Source: Vesta saturnalis (lineage: Eukaryota; Arthropoda; Insecta; Coleoptera; Lampyridae). Taken from it: a stretch of DNA of 64,000 bases. The DNA lies in assembly GCA_036346205.1 (NCBI GenBank), contig JARFJB010001965.1:1400001-1464000 (forward strand), written 5' to 3'. The stretch's first letter is position 1, and every line of letters starts with the position of its first letter. Below the pieces are notes generated by a model, which did not search any database, was not told the origin of the DNA, and saw only the letters and a program-made list of their open reading frames with translations. The position numbers and the translations under genes were made by a program. Below, one piece after another: positions 1 to 12,775 of this stretch.

Positions 1-218
1 TTTGTGTGTGTGTGTGTGTGCGGCGTGCGTGGTGCGCGTGCACGTTGCGTGTTTTCGTGTGCGTGTGTGCTGTGTGCGTGTGTGCGTGTGTGCGTGTGCG
101 TGTGCGTGTGTGCGTGTGCGTGTGTGCGTGTGCGCGTGTGTGCGTGTGCGTATGTGTGTGTCGTGTGTGCCTGTGCGTGTGCGCGTGTGTCCGCGTGTGC
201 GTGTGTGCGTGTGTGCGT

Positions 219-259
<41 letters not shown>

Positions 260-905
260 ACGTATGTGCGTACGTGCGTATGTGCGTGTATGCGAATGTG
301 CGTGTGTGTGCGTGTGTGTGTGTGCGTGCGTGTCGTGTAGCGCGTGCGCGTGTGCGCGTGTTTTCGTGTGCGTGTGTGCGTGTGTGCGTGTGTGCGTGTG
401 GTGTGGTGTGTGTGTGCGTGTGTGCGTGTGTGCGTGTGAGCGTGTGTGTGTGTGCGTCTGTGCGTGTGTGCGTATGTGCGTGTACGCGTGTGTCCGTGTG
501 CGTGTGTGCATATGTGCGTATGTGCGTGTGCGCGTGTGCGTGTGTGCGTGTGTGCGTGTGCGTGTGTGCTGTGTGCTTGTGTGCGTATGTGCGTGTGTGC
601 GTTTGTGCATGTGTGCGTGTGTGCGTGTGTGCTGTGTGCGTGTGAGCGTGTGTGCGTGTGTGCGTCTGTGCGTGTGTGCGTATGTGCGTGTACGCGTGTG
701 TGCGTGTCGTGTGTGCATATGTGCGTGTGTGCGTATGAGCGTGTGTGCGTGTGCGTGTGCGTGTATGCGTGTGTGCGTGTGTGCGTATTTGCGTGCGTGC
801 GCGTGTGCGTGTGTGCGTGTGTGCGTGTGTGCGTGTGTGCGTGTGAGTGTGTGTGTGTGTGTGTGTGCGTGTGTTCGCGTGCGCGCTCGTGCGAGTTTGC
901 GCGCG
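1..905. repeat. GT/CG-rich alternating purine-pyrimidine tract
   Basis: Almost unbroken runs of GTGTGTGCG-type units fill the first 0.9 kb. The tract has nearly no TAA, TAG or TGA, so all three forward frames stay open and give meaningless Cys-Val-Arg-Ala proteins. These are not genes. Strict purine-pyrimidine alternation with many CG steps is the classic composition for left-handed Z-DNA. The unit is variable (TGTGCG, TGCGTA, TGTGTG), so this is a degenerate microsatellite or minisatellite rather than a clean dinucleotide repeat. It is cut by the window edge. Confidence 0.93.
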
Positions 906-909
906 TGCG

Positions 910-1280
910 CAGAATCTCTGTTCGAGTTGAAGAATATAAAGTAGCCATTAGACAAAAGAACCTATTGTCCTTGTTAGCAACTAATAAGATAGAAACTGGA
1001 AATGTAATCAACACAGATAATATTACGCTGTTAGCTCGAGCAGATACACTAACAAAACATATAATTAGAGAAACTGGAAATATAATCAACGCAGATAATA
1101 TTACGCTGTTAGCTCGAGCAGATACACTAACAAACATATAATTAGAGAAGTGATAGAAATCGAAAAACGATCAGAAGCATTAAATAAGGAGACGATGGCC
1201 AACGTTTACCTCCTGCCTGGAAAACTATTATCCACAGCATCACACGCCTTACTGTATCTCGTCCACTCAGAACAAAAAAA
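910..1280 (+). pseudogene. Penelope-like GIY-YIG endonuclease C-terminal fragment
   Basis: The plus frame running out of the GT tract reads a peptide with LLARADTLTKHIIRE, followed in other frames by an EIEKRSEALNK-like and an RLPPAWKTI-like stretch. This order (asparagine-rich segment, IIRE, EIEK, then LP.AWK) is typical of the end of the endonuclease domain in Penelope-like retroelements of insects. An in-frame 78-bp tandem duplication lies inside it. No reverse transcriptase part is visible to the left because the GT tract starts abruptly. A frameshift follows at about 1145. The family call rests on remembered patterns. Confidence 0.55.
992..1146. repeat. 78-bp in-frame tandem duplication
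   Basis: Two copies (992-1069 and 1070-1146) differ at a few bases. The second lacks one A near its end. Each unit covers 26 codons of the endonuclease-like peptide. Confidence 0.95.
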
Positions 1281-1462
1281 AAGAAGACCAACAACTTGAA
1301 TAAAAAATAAAACGAATATTTGAATCAACCCGTAACAAGAAGACGTGCTCACCAAAAAACAATAATTTAAATCTAGCATTTTAAGAACAAATTTATGTCA
1401 AAAAAATAAGTTGTCAATTAGGATTCAAAGTTACGAAACCGAAACGTAGAAGCAAACAAAGC

Positions 1463-1463
<1 letters not shown>

Positions 1464-1530
<67 letters not shown>
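1464..1530. repeat. (TA)n microsatellite abutting a mariner-like terminus
   Basis: A pure TA run ends exactly at the first base of the AGGGTGGCCCACC terminal repeat of the next element. TA is the target duplicated by Tc1/mariner elements. Confidence 0.95.
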
Positions 1531-1535
<5 letters not shown>

Positions 1536-1880
1536 GGCCCACCTATCTGGCCTCGGAATATAGCTGCCAAATCAATAGAGATTTATAAAAAATTCCATCG
1601 GTATGTTATTGGTGACTAAGAGAACTACTTTGTAAAATTATTTTTGTGTGTACAGGGTGCTCCATTAATACGTGGCAAAAAATTTCGGCATTTTTTAAAC
1701 GGAACACCCTGTATATTTTTCATTTTTAGAAACTGTCTTTTGTAAGCTTTATGAATTATAAATGATCGAAATGTCTCCCATTTTGTTCGATGCATTTTGG
1801 TGCCCGATACCGTATCCAATCCCGAACTTGTGCCAGCATATTTGGTGAAATGGAGTTAAATGCTTCTCTTATTCTCACTT

Positions 1881-2252
1881 TCATATCTTCTTTAGTAGTC
1901 GCTGTTTGGTTGTACACTTCGCTTTTAACATATCCCTACAGAAAAAATCACACGGAGTTAGGTGCGGTGATCTGGCAGGCCAATGTACCGGTCCTCCTCT
2001 ACCTACCCATCTATGTTGGAACTGTTCACTCAACCACTGACGAACAGGTAACACATAATGCACCGAAGCACCGTCGTGTTGGTACCACGTATTATTTAAA
2101 ACATGTGGCACATTTTGCAAAAATTGCCTTAAATCTAGAAACACAGAACCAGTTAATATTCTGTTAAAAAAGTAGGGACTGATAACATAATTGTCGATAA
2201 TACCACCCCAGACGTTTATTGACCATTTCTCTTGGGAAGTGGTTCGAAACAA
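1881..2252 (-). pseudogene. DD41D transposase, catalytic C-terminal part
   Basis: This reads as the catalytic core of an IS630/Tc1/mariner transposase (DDE_3 fold), which cuts at the TIRs and inserts at TA. The second catalytic Asp is in WYQHDGASVHY and the third in SPHLTPCDFF, with 41 residues between them, hence D,D41D. The GRGGPVHWPARSP stretch is typical of the family. The expected Asp of SPD is His, and the family's FFLWG is FFCRD, so the copy is mutated. The N-terminal half lies upstream at 2460-2834 in a different frame. Confidence 0.85.
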
Positions 2253-2459
2253 ATGAAGACTTTCATCTGCATAATAATGAAAATTATGACAATTTACCGT
2301 CCCATTTTATTAAAAGTACATTCATCTGTATAAAGCAGTTTCCTCAAAAGATTTTGTTCAGTATTAATCTTATTATTTATTCATCTGCAGTGCTCCATTC
2401 TGTGGTTATATTCTGGGGGTAGGAGTTCCTGATGTAACTGGTAATGAAAATGAAGAAAT

Positions 2460-2834
2460 TTATTTTTCTTTAAAATCCGTTGCTTGTGAAATTTCTACGT
2501 ATTGACTAAATTGCCGTGTATTTCGATTTTCTACTATAGCTGTTAAAACAGTAATTTCATTGTCTTCTGTTAAGACAGAGGTTGGTCTTCTATGTGTACT
2601 GTATTTTATAAAACCGGTAGTATTGAATCTTGCTGCTACTTTTTTAAAACATGCGCCAGTGTGATGTCTTCTCTGCGGATATTGTTGAGAGTACACTCTA
2701 CTTGCTAAAATACAGTTTTTCTGATATTCTCCCAAAATGTAAATCATTTCACTAGAATAATTAATTTTAAACCTTTCCAAATATTCTTTAAAGAACAATA
2801 ATTTTATAATAGCTTGAGAAATAATTATTGGCAA
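2460..2834 (-). pseudogene. DD41D transposase, N-terminal DNA-binding part
   Basis: This holds the N-terminal helix-turn-helix region that recognises the TIR. It shows EMIYILGEYQKNC, SRVYSQQYPQRRHHTG, then an R-P-T-S-V-L-T-E-D linker and a second helix region. It is the same gene as 1881-2252, separated by a disrupted stretch that should contain the first catalytic Asp. No intact start-to-stop frame joins the two, so I annotate it as a pseudogene piece. Confidence 0.78.
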
Positions 2835-3693
2835 TTGTTGTTTATTCTGAAAACTGTCAAGATTGAGTTTTGTTTTCAGTGATTACTTTGCGTTTCCTAT
2901 TATACCATTGCTTTATACATAATTTAGTCAGGTTCCTATGTACTTTACAATTAAAGTAGTACCTAGTCATGAAAACTGGACTACTAATACTACAATTGGG
3001 TATTTTTCAGATTAAAGTGCTAATTCTGTAAACCAGTGATTTACAAATTTTTGTTTATTTTTAAAATTCTCTTGAAATGAATAAGAAAACGAGAACAAAC
3101 CGACATATTTTTTATTTTTAGTTTTTTACCTATTAATAAGTAATACTAGTTACCACAATTATGATATCATTAGAAATCTTATTAAATAAGCTTTCAATCA
3201 TGTATTTATATACAGGGTGTTCTATTTGAAAAAATTAAGTTTTAGGTATTTGAAAGTGACGCATTTGGATGATCTGTTCTCGACACGCTGTATATTTTTT
3301 ATAAACTTAATACTTATAAAAGTTTTAGTTAACAGTTTGTCTACTAGACCGGTAATTTTTGTCGTTCCGATTATAAAAACAAAAAAACACTGATATTCTT
3401 TTTACCAATGTGATTTTTCCACAAATTTTACTAAAACGTGAATAACTTGGCAACGCTGCATCCGATGACTAAAAACGAGGTATCGTTGTAAAGCTTACAA
3501 AAGACAGTTTCTAAAAATAAAAAAATATACAGGGTGGTCCGTTTAAAAAATGTCGAAAATTTATGGAGCACCCTATACACACAAAAATAATTTTGAAAAG
3601 TAGCACTCTTAGTCTCCAATAATACACCGTTGGAATTTTTTATAAATATCTATTGATTTAGGAGCTATATTCCGAGACCAGATAGGTGGGCCA

Positions 3694-4429
<736 letters not shown>

Positions 4430-5330
4430 ATGGAACACTTTCACATAATCATTTATTCGAACGTGGAAGAACTACAGTTGATCACCAGAAAGGCTCGGGC
4501 CCTCCCATTACCGTTGTGACATAGGAAAACAGTGCTGCTGTGAAGATGATTATGTAATCATATAACATAACTCGTTACGCCGTAATAGAGACTCAACTGA
4601 AGATTGGATCCTCATCTGTGAAAAGAATAATACACGACCACCTACATCTGAAAAAAGTCGTTTTGTACCCCATTATCTTACGGATTTTCAAAAAGCAGCA
4701 CGAGTACTAATTTGCCATGAAACTCTAACATTGCTTAATATTGGTGGACACCATATTTTGTCGAAAATTGTAACAGGCGATGAAACTTACAAACCATTTA
4801 TCGACATTCCAACTCGAGAAAAGAGCCGCGTATAGATCCATGAAGACGAAGCCACACCAACAATAATCAGAAACCAGCGAGCAATGAAGAAAGTAATGTA
4901 CGCTGTGTTCTTTAGAAGTACCGATACTTAAATTGTACGTCGAACACTGTTTGACGGAAGTCTTAAGTAAAGTTCCAATGAAGGGAATTATGCTACATCA
5001 CGATAATGCTTCTTCCCACACTACAGAGCAAGCTCGGTAGTATTTGGCTGCAAACAAGGTTAATTCAATCGAACACCCTCACTACTCACCGGATCTGACA
5101 ATGTGTGACTTTTGGCTGTTTTTTGGGCTAAAAAAACAACTTGCGAGAAAGAAGGTTTTTTTCATAGGAAGAGGTTGATGCTACTGTTCGATCTTATTTT
5201 AATAATATTCCTAAAGCTGCTTGGCTTTGACCATTTAAGTGGTGGTAGGAAAGAACAGCTTAGACATTATGGCAGAAGGCAACTGCTTTGAACATATCTA
5301 AAATAAAATTTTGAAAAAGTTGCACTAGTT
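4430..5330 (+). pseudogene. DD34D mariner transposase pseudogene
   Basis: Pieces of a mariner transposase of the SETMAR/Hsmar-like type follow in order across three frames: PHYLTDFQKAARV, then IVTGDETY (first catalytic Asp region), a W/E-D-E-A-TPTIIR stretch, MKKVMYAVFFRS, a region near 4985-5030 corresponding to HHDNASSH, then SLLTGSDNV and a WLFFGLKKQL-like part. Stops and frameshifts interrupt it throughout. No TIRs were found on either side. The family recognition is solid, the exact clade is inference. Confidence 0.75.
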
Positions 5331-7440
5331 CTTTTATTCTCAATAATAATGGCTTGACCCTCGCACAAAGCTTGCTAATAAATATTGTAAATATATCTTC
5401 TAATCTAAATTAGCTTTTACAATAAAACGCAGTCAGAAACTTCTGATATTAGTTTTCGTATGTAGATTTCGATTTTTCTGGCAACTCAGCCCCTTTTGCT
5501 TCTTTTAAGACAAAGTTAGTAATATTTTATGGTAAATACGTAAAAACCGTAAATAACAAAGCATAGCTTTTCTTACGTAAAATAATGGGTAAGCTAATCC
5601 CAACTTTGATGGATTTGTATTGAAAAACATAGTGTAAGAATATAATTTCTCAAAGAATGGTTTCAAACCCGATGCATGATCCCATTTATTTTTTGTTATT
5701 TTTAATCCCATGTTGCTGAATATAATTATTAATTTAGTTATACCTGACAAAATGTTATCAACGTTGTAGTAATAGTTTACACTTTGATAATAGTTTGTAA
5801 CATTCATCACGTATGACATTAAATTACAAGTGTTTAAAAACTTTTTTAGCAAAGGTATTGGCACAAAAATAAAACTCTAATCTCGTTAAAACGTCATTAA
5901 ATGTGTTTACGTAAGTCTTACTGAAACCGTAATGTTACAAAAAAACTTAAATTATCTTAAAGTCACGTCACGTAAACGATTAGTGTACATAGAAAATTAC
6001 TTGATAGCCAGTTTTGAAAACATACTATTATCAATTACTCAGGGCCATATAATTTCATAATTTTTGTCAAAAAATTTAACTTTTCTTATGCAAATTAAAA
6101 TCACGAGTAAACTATAAATTGCATAAAAAATATATATCAATACAATTTCACAGTTATATACGTTTTATTGAACTTTTGACATATTTAACTCAACATATCT
6201 TTGTTCAGATAGAATATCTCAATCACTCGAGTTTTTATCTGTATACAAAGTTAAGTGAAGAAAATAACTAAAAAGAAATCTTACTCCTACAAAGTATCGT
6301 AACTTAAAGAATGACATGTTTGATCGCCATGTCATTAATTTTTTACAACACAACTATGAGATCTTAACAGTCACTATGAAAGATAGAGAGACATGAGATC
6401 AAAAGTAACATCTGCACCGAGCTGGTTTATGTTTTTATCGAAACATTTATCTAACAATTTTATAATTGATATAATAATATTCAATGAAATATTACGCGAT
6501 ATTTCAGAAAATTATAGTCTTCACCTTATATTCAAACCTCCATTATATGTTTTCATTTTAATCTATACGTAATATTAGCATTAAAAAGTAATTTCTAATT
6601 CCTTTGAGTCTAAACGCTTTTAAACTACTTCGTTTAAATAACTATTAAAAGATTCAAACAAATTCTTATCCGACCATCTTGTGTATAATCGTTATAATTG
6701 TTTTAACTTTCGAGAAATAAATTTAAAGTATTCTCAAACCATTAAAACTATTCGTAGGCAGCGTCACTTGCTGAACCCCTTTTCGGGACGACCAATTAAT
6801 AATAAATCACTGCATGTTGAGCATGCCTGAAACTTAGGCTCTTAAGCAACTATTTTAACCCAGTTATGTAATACTTCAGAAAAGCTCAACTTTAGTAAGA
6901 AGAGCGAAGGCAAATATATTCCTCTCCAGTAGGAGTTACAATTTATGTCATCATCTCCGGTTGATTATAACTTATATACCATATATCATTAGCCCTTTCT
7001 AGATACCTGCTAAATCCCTTAAGTGATATTAATAAACAAAACTCCATAAGATACTTTAACCTAATGTAGCTTCGTGTTAATATCGCAAACACAAATCAGA
7101 GATTAAACAATAGGGCAGCTCTTGATGTTACAACGTTCAATGAATGTTCTGTTCACACCGTTGAATTGAATCTCCAAATCAGTATTTGCCTCGCAGATAC
7201 CTACCTACTTTAAAATTTGTTCTCTCAATATGCTTTGATGTTCAAAAACAACTTCGCTGAACCGGTTGATATCAAAACAATGCAAATGAGATATTTGATG
7301 ATTTCACTTTGTTCTCTATTCTAATTGTGACATATTTGCGAGATTCTGAAAATATGAGGTTGTTTCGTAAATACTTGTAAATTGAACGAACTTTGAGAGC
7401 AAGAATTTTATGCAAATTTAGGGATTTATAATGTTATATT
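5331..7440. other. AT-rich stretch without recognised genes
   Basis: About 2.1 kb with no mobile-element motif I can name. A 119-residue minus-strand frame (5505-5864, MPIPLLKKFLNTCNLMSYVM) is Leu/Tyr/Asn-rich with no known motif and could be chance in AT-rich DNA. I see no promoter, repeat or RNA structure that stands out. Confidence 0.4.
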
Positions 7441-9418
7441 TATACAGGGTGAGTTTTTTTCACTACTTGTATGGGGATCTCGGAACTCATAAGAGTTAAC
7501 ATTTGGTTAAGTGGGGAAAGATTTGCTTCTTTAGAAGACTAATCCAGATACGCTTTTGTTGATTTAAGAAAATGCATGGCTTACTAGATATTTATAAAAA
7601 AGTAAAATTCTCCAAAATCGTTTCAGCGATTTAATTCGTTTGTTTCCATAGACAGATAAAAATTGTTTAAATGCAGTTTATAGATAATTTTGTACCCAAT
7701 AACGTCACCATACTAGTTTTTTTTATTTTGCTTAGCCGTTTGAAGTTATGAAGCAAAGTTGAATTTTTTTTAATGGAAACCATAGTTGGCTATGACATAT
7801 TTTAACAGTGCATTTTTTCTGATTGTAATGATGTAATGGTTGTATCACTTATTTTAATAAATAAAAGCACAATACACGTTTTCCTATTATTATGTTTAAC
7901 AAAAATCATATCTTGCCATGGAAAACAAACGAAATTTACAGTAAGTGTTCGAAATTATTATCGACACACATGCGGCATCTTTTCAACACGGAGTTAACCG
8001 CTTTCCTAATTTTACGCCCATCTAATCTGTTAAACGCATTAATAACAGCTTCCCGTAGCTCCTGCTGGGTTGCATATGATCGCACATATACGAGATCTTT
8101 TATTACTCCAAATACAGAAAAGTCTAAAAGTAAAGATCACGAAAACGAGCAGCCCATAAACAGGACCGTTTCTGCCTATCCACGAGTTTGGAAAAATTTC
8201 TTCTATATAACTTTTAACTTGCGCCTGATAGTGGAGTGGGGCACCATCGTGTTGATACCACTGTATGTCTGCACGGGTTTGTAAATTTAATGCCTCTAGA
8301 ATTTTGTTAAAATCATCCCTAGGAAATTACAAATATCGATTACCAGTTAGAGTCCCATTAAAAATAAATGGCCCAACAAGCTGCGAACCCATAACACCGC
8401 ACCATAAATTGAAGCCAAACTTTATCTGATGTTGTTTTTCTTGTAAACGGTAAGGATTTGCTTGGGCTCACAGCTTTTCAATATGGGGATTGAACATAAC
8501 ACAGTTTGTAAAATGTGTTTCGTCGGTCTATAAGTTCTGCATCGGAATGTTGTTATTTTTAATTTTTTAATTTTACAAAAATTTAATCTTTTTGCATTAT
8601 CACCGGGGTGCAAAGTTTGTCCAACTGAATAATAATAAGAATGGTATTTATGCTTTGCTAAAGTTCTCACTACTGTGCGTTGTAGGATTGCAGCGTATTG
8701 TGCAATTTGCCGTGTTGATGTAGATGGATTTTGATTAACAACAGCTAGAACATTTATCTGCACGTTTTCATCAATATTGCCCCTATTTGTGGGCTTCATG
8801 AAACTCCCAAACTTTTTTAAATTGTTGTATAAATTCTTGAAGGTGTCTAAAGATGGTTGAGGACGATCAAAACACAATAAAAAATAGCATTCGGCCGCTG
8901 GTTGACTGTTTTTGTCACAAATCATGTAACATTCGATCATATCAAGTTTCTCGAAATTTGCATACACCATAATTAATTTTCTAAAGCAACCCCACACTGA
9001 AAAAACCGATAAGAATTACACTAACGAACGAACTGTCAAAAATGAAGATAAACAACGCTTCAGTTGCTTTACTTTTGCTTTCCACGGCAGGATATGATTT
9101 TTGTTAAACTTAATAACAGAAAAACGTGTATTGTGCTTTTATCTATTAAAATAAGTGATACAACCCTTACGCCAATACAATCACGAAAAAATGCACTATT
9201 AAAATATGTCATAGCCAACTATGGTTTTCATTCAAAAAAATTCAACTTTGCTTCATAACTTCAAAACGCTAAACAAAATTAAAAAACTAGTACGGTTACG
9301 TTATTCGGCACAAAATTATCTACAAATTATATTTAATCTTTTCCCATTTAAGCAAATGTGTAACTCTTATGGTTTCCGAGATCCCCATACAAATAATGAA
9401 AAAAAAAAACTGTGTATG
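7441..9418 (-). mobile_element. DD41D mariner-like element with very long TIRs
   Basis: The left end reads ATACAGGGTGAG and continues as CACTACTTGTATGGGGATC. The right end near 9370-9418 is its inverted copy (GATCCCCATACAAATAATG, then CTGTGTAT). Inverted similarity continues to about 7930 on the left and back to about 9085 on the right, including the shared blocks AAGCACAATACACGTTTT (left) and its complement near 9130. The transposase is on the minus strand between the TIRs. It lies directly beside the DD34D mariner remnant at 9428. Confidence 0.85.
7960..8997 (-). pseudogene. DD41D transposase pseudogene
   Basis: The N-terminal part (8422-8997) is one open frame with helix-turn-helix-like segments, including NQNPSTSTRQIAQYA followed by TVVRTLAKHKYHSYYY. 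The C-terminal part continues below 8420 in other frames. It shows the motif WYQHDGAPLHY near 8226-8262 and SWIGRNGPV just after, and then loses frame before the third Asp. Start codons inside the fragment are not reliable because the 5' part is damaged. It would have bound the flanking long TIRs. Confidence 0.8.
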
Positions 9419-9427
9419 AAAATTTAA

Positions 9428-10250
9428 AAAGGTTGGATGTTCGATTGACTGGAATGGTCGTTCGTGCAGTTTCGCCTTCGCAATTGCCGACTTGTGGGAT
9501 GGGGCGTTATCCTGGCGGTACAAGACCTTTTTCTTTGACAAATTAGGCCTTTTAGCTTTGATTTCTTTTTTCAGTCTGTCTAATAACGACGCATAATACT
9601 CGCCCGTTGTTACCCCCCTGTGTTGCACATAATTAATAAAAATTATTCCTCGGAAATCCTAAAACGTGGTAGCCATGACCTTACCAGCAGGCGGAATCAT
9701 CTTTGCCTTCTTAGAAGTTGGGTCTGCACGTTTTGTATAGCTTTGACTGTCCCTTGGTGTCCGGAGTGGGTGAATCCAGGTTTCGTCAACAGATATAAAA
9801 CGTCGCAGGTATTGCTGAGAAATGGTCATTCAAACCGAACTCGCTTTTGGTCGATTGTCAGCACTAAACTTTGTCATTTCCAAATCTTGATGTAAGTACA
9901 CGGTCGTATGAAATGCTTACTTTCTCCGCTATCTCTCTCAACTTTATTCGGCAATACTCCATCATGATTTCGTGCACTTTTTCAGTTGTTTCTTTATCAG
10001 TAGCTGTTTTTGGACTGACAGAACGTGATGTATCCTCTATACTTGTTTTACCGCGTTAAAATTCAGGAACCCAGTTTACAATTGTTGCATATGCTTGGAC
10101 CGATTTGGATAATATTCGGTATTGTGCTCCTTACAGATGTAGGTCATCTTTTAAGATGATCTTAGTTATTATCAGTGGACCAATAGTGTACGAAACACGG
10201 GTAATCCAACATAAACCAGTCAAAAACTTTTTAATGTTAAGGCCAATAAC
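9428..10250 (-). pseudogene. DD34D mariner transposase (irritans-like) pseudogene
   Basis: Reading the minus strand from about 10100 down gives an N-terminal part with VNWVPEF, RSVSPKTATDKETTEKVHE and a helix-turn-helix region LREIAEKVSISYDRV. It continues as WIHSLRTPRDSQSYT-like text, then TTGEYYASLLDRLKKEIKAK and YRQDNAPSHKSAIAKAKLHE (second Asp region, residues 48-60 of the 9320-9628 frame), ending at EHPTF where the frame is lost. The pattern is that of a mariner of the irritans type. The third Asp region is missing, and the break coincides with the right TIR of the 7441-9418 element. Confidence 0.8.
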
Positions 10251-10620
10251 TTTCAAAAAAATAGTTTCAGAAAGAGACATTCAATAGTAATTTTTTTTGT
10301 TAATTCATATCTGTTAAGGTTTAGACACAAAAAAATAAAATTAGTTGTATCTATTCAATATGGCGCTATTGTATAATAAATGTATTGTAAACACTTTATT
10401 TCCCCTTTTCAGTAATAATTTTAAAATGGAGACTTCAAAATCATTTAGTAAATGTGTATAATTCATTAAATTACATATTGTAATAGTAATAAAATTGATA
10501 AACTCAAAAATAATTTATGGATGACCATTATCATCCACGCGATCAATCGTGTTATTATTACCCACGCGACTGCTCAAGGGTTAAGAAATGCAGTGCGCGG
10601 TTGCTCAGATTTTATTTTTT

Positions 10621-12126
10621 AGAATTTGACTATGTGACGGTTCATTATGTAACTTTTTATTTTGCCGCCCTCTTGCGGGAACAAAAAGTGTTCCGTATTT
10701 CAAATATCACTTATTTGGCAGTATTTTGCACTTTTATTCACTTTAATCTTTTATCTTTTAATAAGGAAAGTATACTTCCTTATTACAGTATTAACTAAAT
10801 TTAGGCTTTATTTTCTCAATTTATAGGACAGCGTGACTATTACTTCGTCACTGGTGCCACGGCAACAACCACTCTTTGGTTAATTTCAACCAACTCTAAT
10901 TACTTACTTAAACTGCAAGAATCATTTCTTATTTTATAAAATAACACGTAAACTATAAAATATCATATAACTTAGCGCGAAATTTGAATTTCTCAGGCAC
11001 CCTTTACAAATAGCTAAGTTATCTTTAGAGATAGCTATGGCAAGCGGCATGTCGCTGAATTCTACTTGAAAATACCTTTCAAACGGTATGCGATTTGGCC
11101 CCCCTCCTTCCTATTTAAAAAAATCAAATTAACTGTGCAGCTCCTGACCTTTTCAGTTAAAGAAATAACAAAACTGTGAAAATAATCGAAGGATTTGCAT
11201 ATTAAATTTTATCGACTTCGGATGATTGAGATTTTATCTCAACGGGACTGTCAACCGACATAACTGTCGGTATTGGTCAGATTCAATCCGAGAGTATTTC
11301 ATGAAGTACATACTCAATACCCAGCAAAGTTAACTATACAAGATCCAAATTTTCTTTTTAACATTTGTTTTTTGGATGAATGCAGTTTTTACCTCAACGG
11401 GACTGTCAATCGACATAAATGTCGGTATTGGTCAGATTCCAATCCAAGAGTATTTCATGAAGTTCCTACTCAATTCCCAGCAAAGTTAAACGTTTGGGCT
11501 GGAATATTTGGTGATCATACTGTTGATCCATTTTTTACTAGGTAATTTAACTGGGGTTATGTATTTGGAATTACTCGAAGGCACCATTGGTCCAACGTTA
11601 ACAGACATAACAGAAAACGATAACCGAAACTTTGAAGATCACCTAATATTTCAACAGGACGGATCAAATTTTGTTGTAGCGGTTCGTCAATACTTAAATG
11701 AAATATGTCCTAGATATTGTATTGAACGAAGAGGATTTATTGAATGGCCATGGCCATGATCTTACGTGAACGTATTATTACCGAATGTCACCAAATAACT
11801 GCAGAAATGCTCCAAAGCGTTAGACAACGTTTCGAATATAATTTATATTCATGTTAATGGAGAACACTTTGAGCATCTACGTTGAATTAATTTAGTTTTG
11901 AATTATTGAAGTTAGAGTTATAACAGGTTCTCCAATTTAATTTTTATGTTCATACAATGTACACTTTTCCAATTTTTTCATATGTATTGTGAATTATGCA
12001 TTACATTATCGAGTTTGGGTTTCAAATGAAGTATCGTTATTTGAAATATGGACGACTTTTTGTTCCCGCAAGATAGCGGCAAAATAAAAAGTGACATAAT
12101 GAACTGTCACATAGTTAAACTTCTTA
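10621..12126 (+). mobile_element. Mariner-like element with TIRs and a damaged transposase
   Basis: The TIRs face each other. The left, at 10621-10715, contains ACTATGTGACGGTTCATTATG and TTGCCGCCCTCTTGCGGGAA. The right, at about 12040-12126, is the complement with a few changes. The transposase lies on the plus strand in pieces. FLDECSFYLNG (first Asp region) and KLNVWAGIFGDHTVDPFF lie at 11273-11545. FQQDGSNFVVAVRQYLNE (second Asp region) and RRGFIEWP lie at 11508-11759. A 155-bp tandem duplication interrupts the gene. No third Asp motif is readable. Confidence 0.78.
11216..11525. repeat. Partial tandem duplication inside a transposase
   Basis: Two copies of a segment offset by 155 bp (AACGGGACTGTCAA at 11241 and at 11396) carry the same GTCGGTATTGGTCAGATT and ATTTCATGAAGT blocks. 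It duplicates codons around the first catalytic Asp. Confidence 0.9.
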
Positions 12127-12332
12127 TAATATTACCTTTTCAATGATGTGTCACACTTAACACTTTCCCTATTTCAATTTTATTGGAAATAGTGACAGAG
12201 GGGTGGGGACGGATGTAGGACAGTTGGGATATGATGAAAAGATGGAAAGATTGAAATAAAAATCGACCTGTTTTTGCACTTTCTCCAAAAAAATTCTTCA
12301 AGATATTCGATCTGTTTCGTTTTCGGTGCCTC

Positions 12333-12375
<43 letters not shown>
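12127..12375. repeat. Mariner-like terminus with (TA)n run
   Basis: CGGTGCCTCACCCTATATA at about 12329-12347 has the form of a mariner-like terminus running into a TA repeat (to 12374). The partner end was not found to the left, so it may be a solo terminus or MITE remnant. Confidence 0.45.
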
Positions 12376-12379
<4 letters not shown>

Positions 12380-12514
12380 GATATTGGTATTGAGGTTTTT
12401 GCGGATGCTGTGTACTGCTGGTTTCTCGGGTGTTGATCCGCGTAGCTCTTCTGGTCTCCAAAAGACCGTTTGCTGCAGCAAAAGGAGGTTGCGGCAAAGT
12501 CTCATTTACCATTA

Positions 12515-12775
12515 TTACGTTGCTAACTGTCTGCTCCTGCTTCGAGTTACTCGAAATGAACTAACTTCCTGTTGTGTGTGCTGCTGCTTATGTACCCTAC
12601 TACTTTCACTCACTGCTTTCACTGTTTGTACTGCTTTCACTGCTTTCACTAGCTTCACTGATTTCACTGTTTGCTTCCCTGTTTTCACTTCTTCTTTTGT
12701 TGATTCTGTTTTAGGTGTTGTAGATTTTAGTTGTCTAGGGAAAACATCATTAATCCCTAGACAACTAAAATCCAC
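12515..12775 (-). other. Unassigned open frame with Lys-Val-Thr repeats
   Basis: An 86-codon minus-strand frame contains the repetitive stretch VKAVKAVQTVKAV, encoded by short tandem repeats of ACTGCTTTC type at 12604-12680. Its end, VTRSRSRQL, is basic. The start lies inside the long hairpin at 12714-12781. I do not recognise a family. It could be a chance frame over a tandem repeat, or the edge of a retroelement gag. Confidence 0.3.

Noticed and set aside
2..1141. Long Cys/Val-rich open frames in all forward frames
   Set aside because: They are translations of a GT/CG repeat that lacks stop codons. Only the last part of the 446-1141 frame (after about 910) has protein-like text.
5505..5864. 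119-codon minus frame
   Set aside because: Leu/Tyr/Asn-rich with no motif in AT-rich DNA. It cannot be separated from chance.
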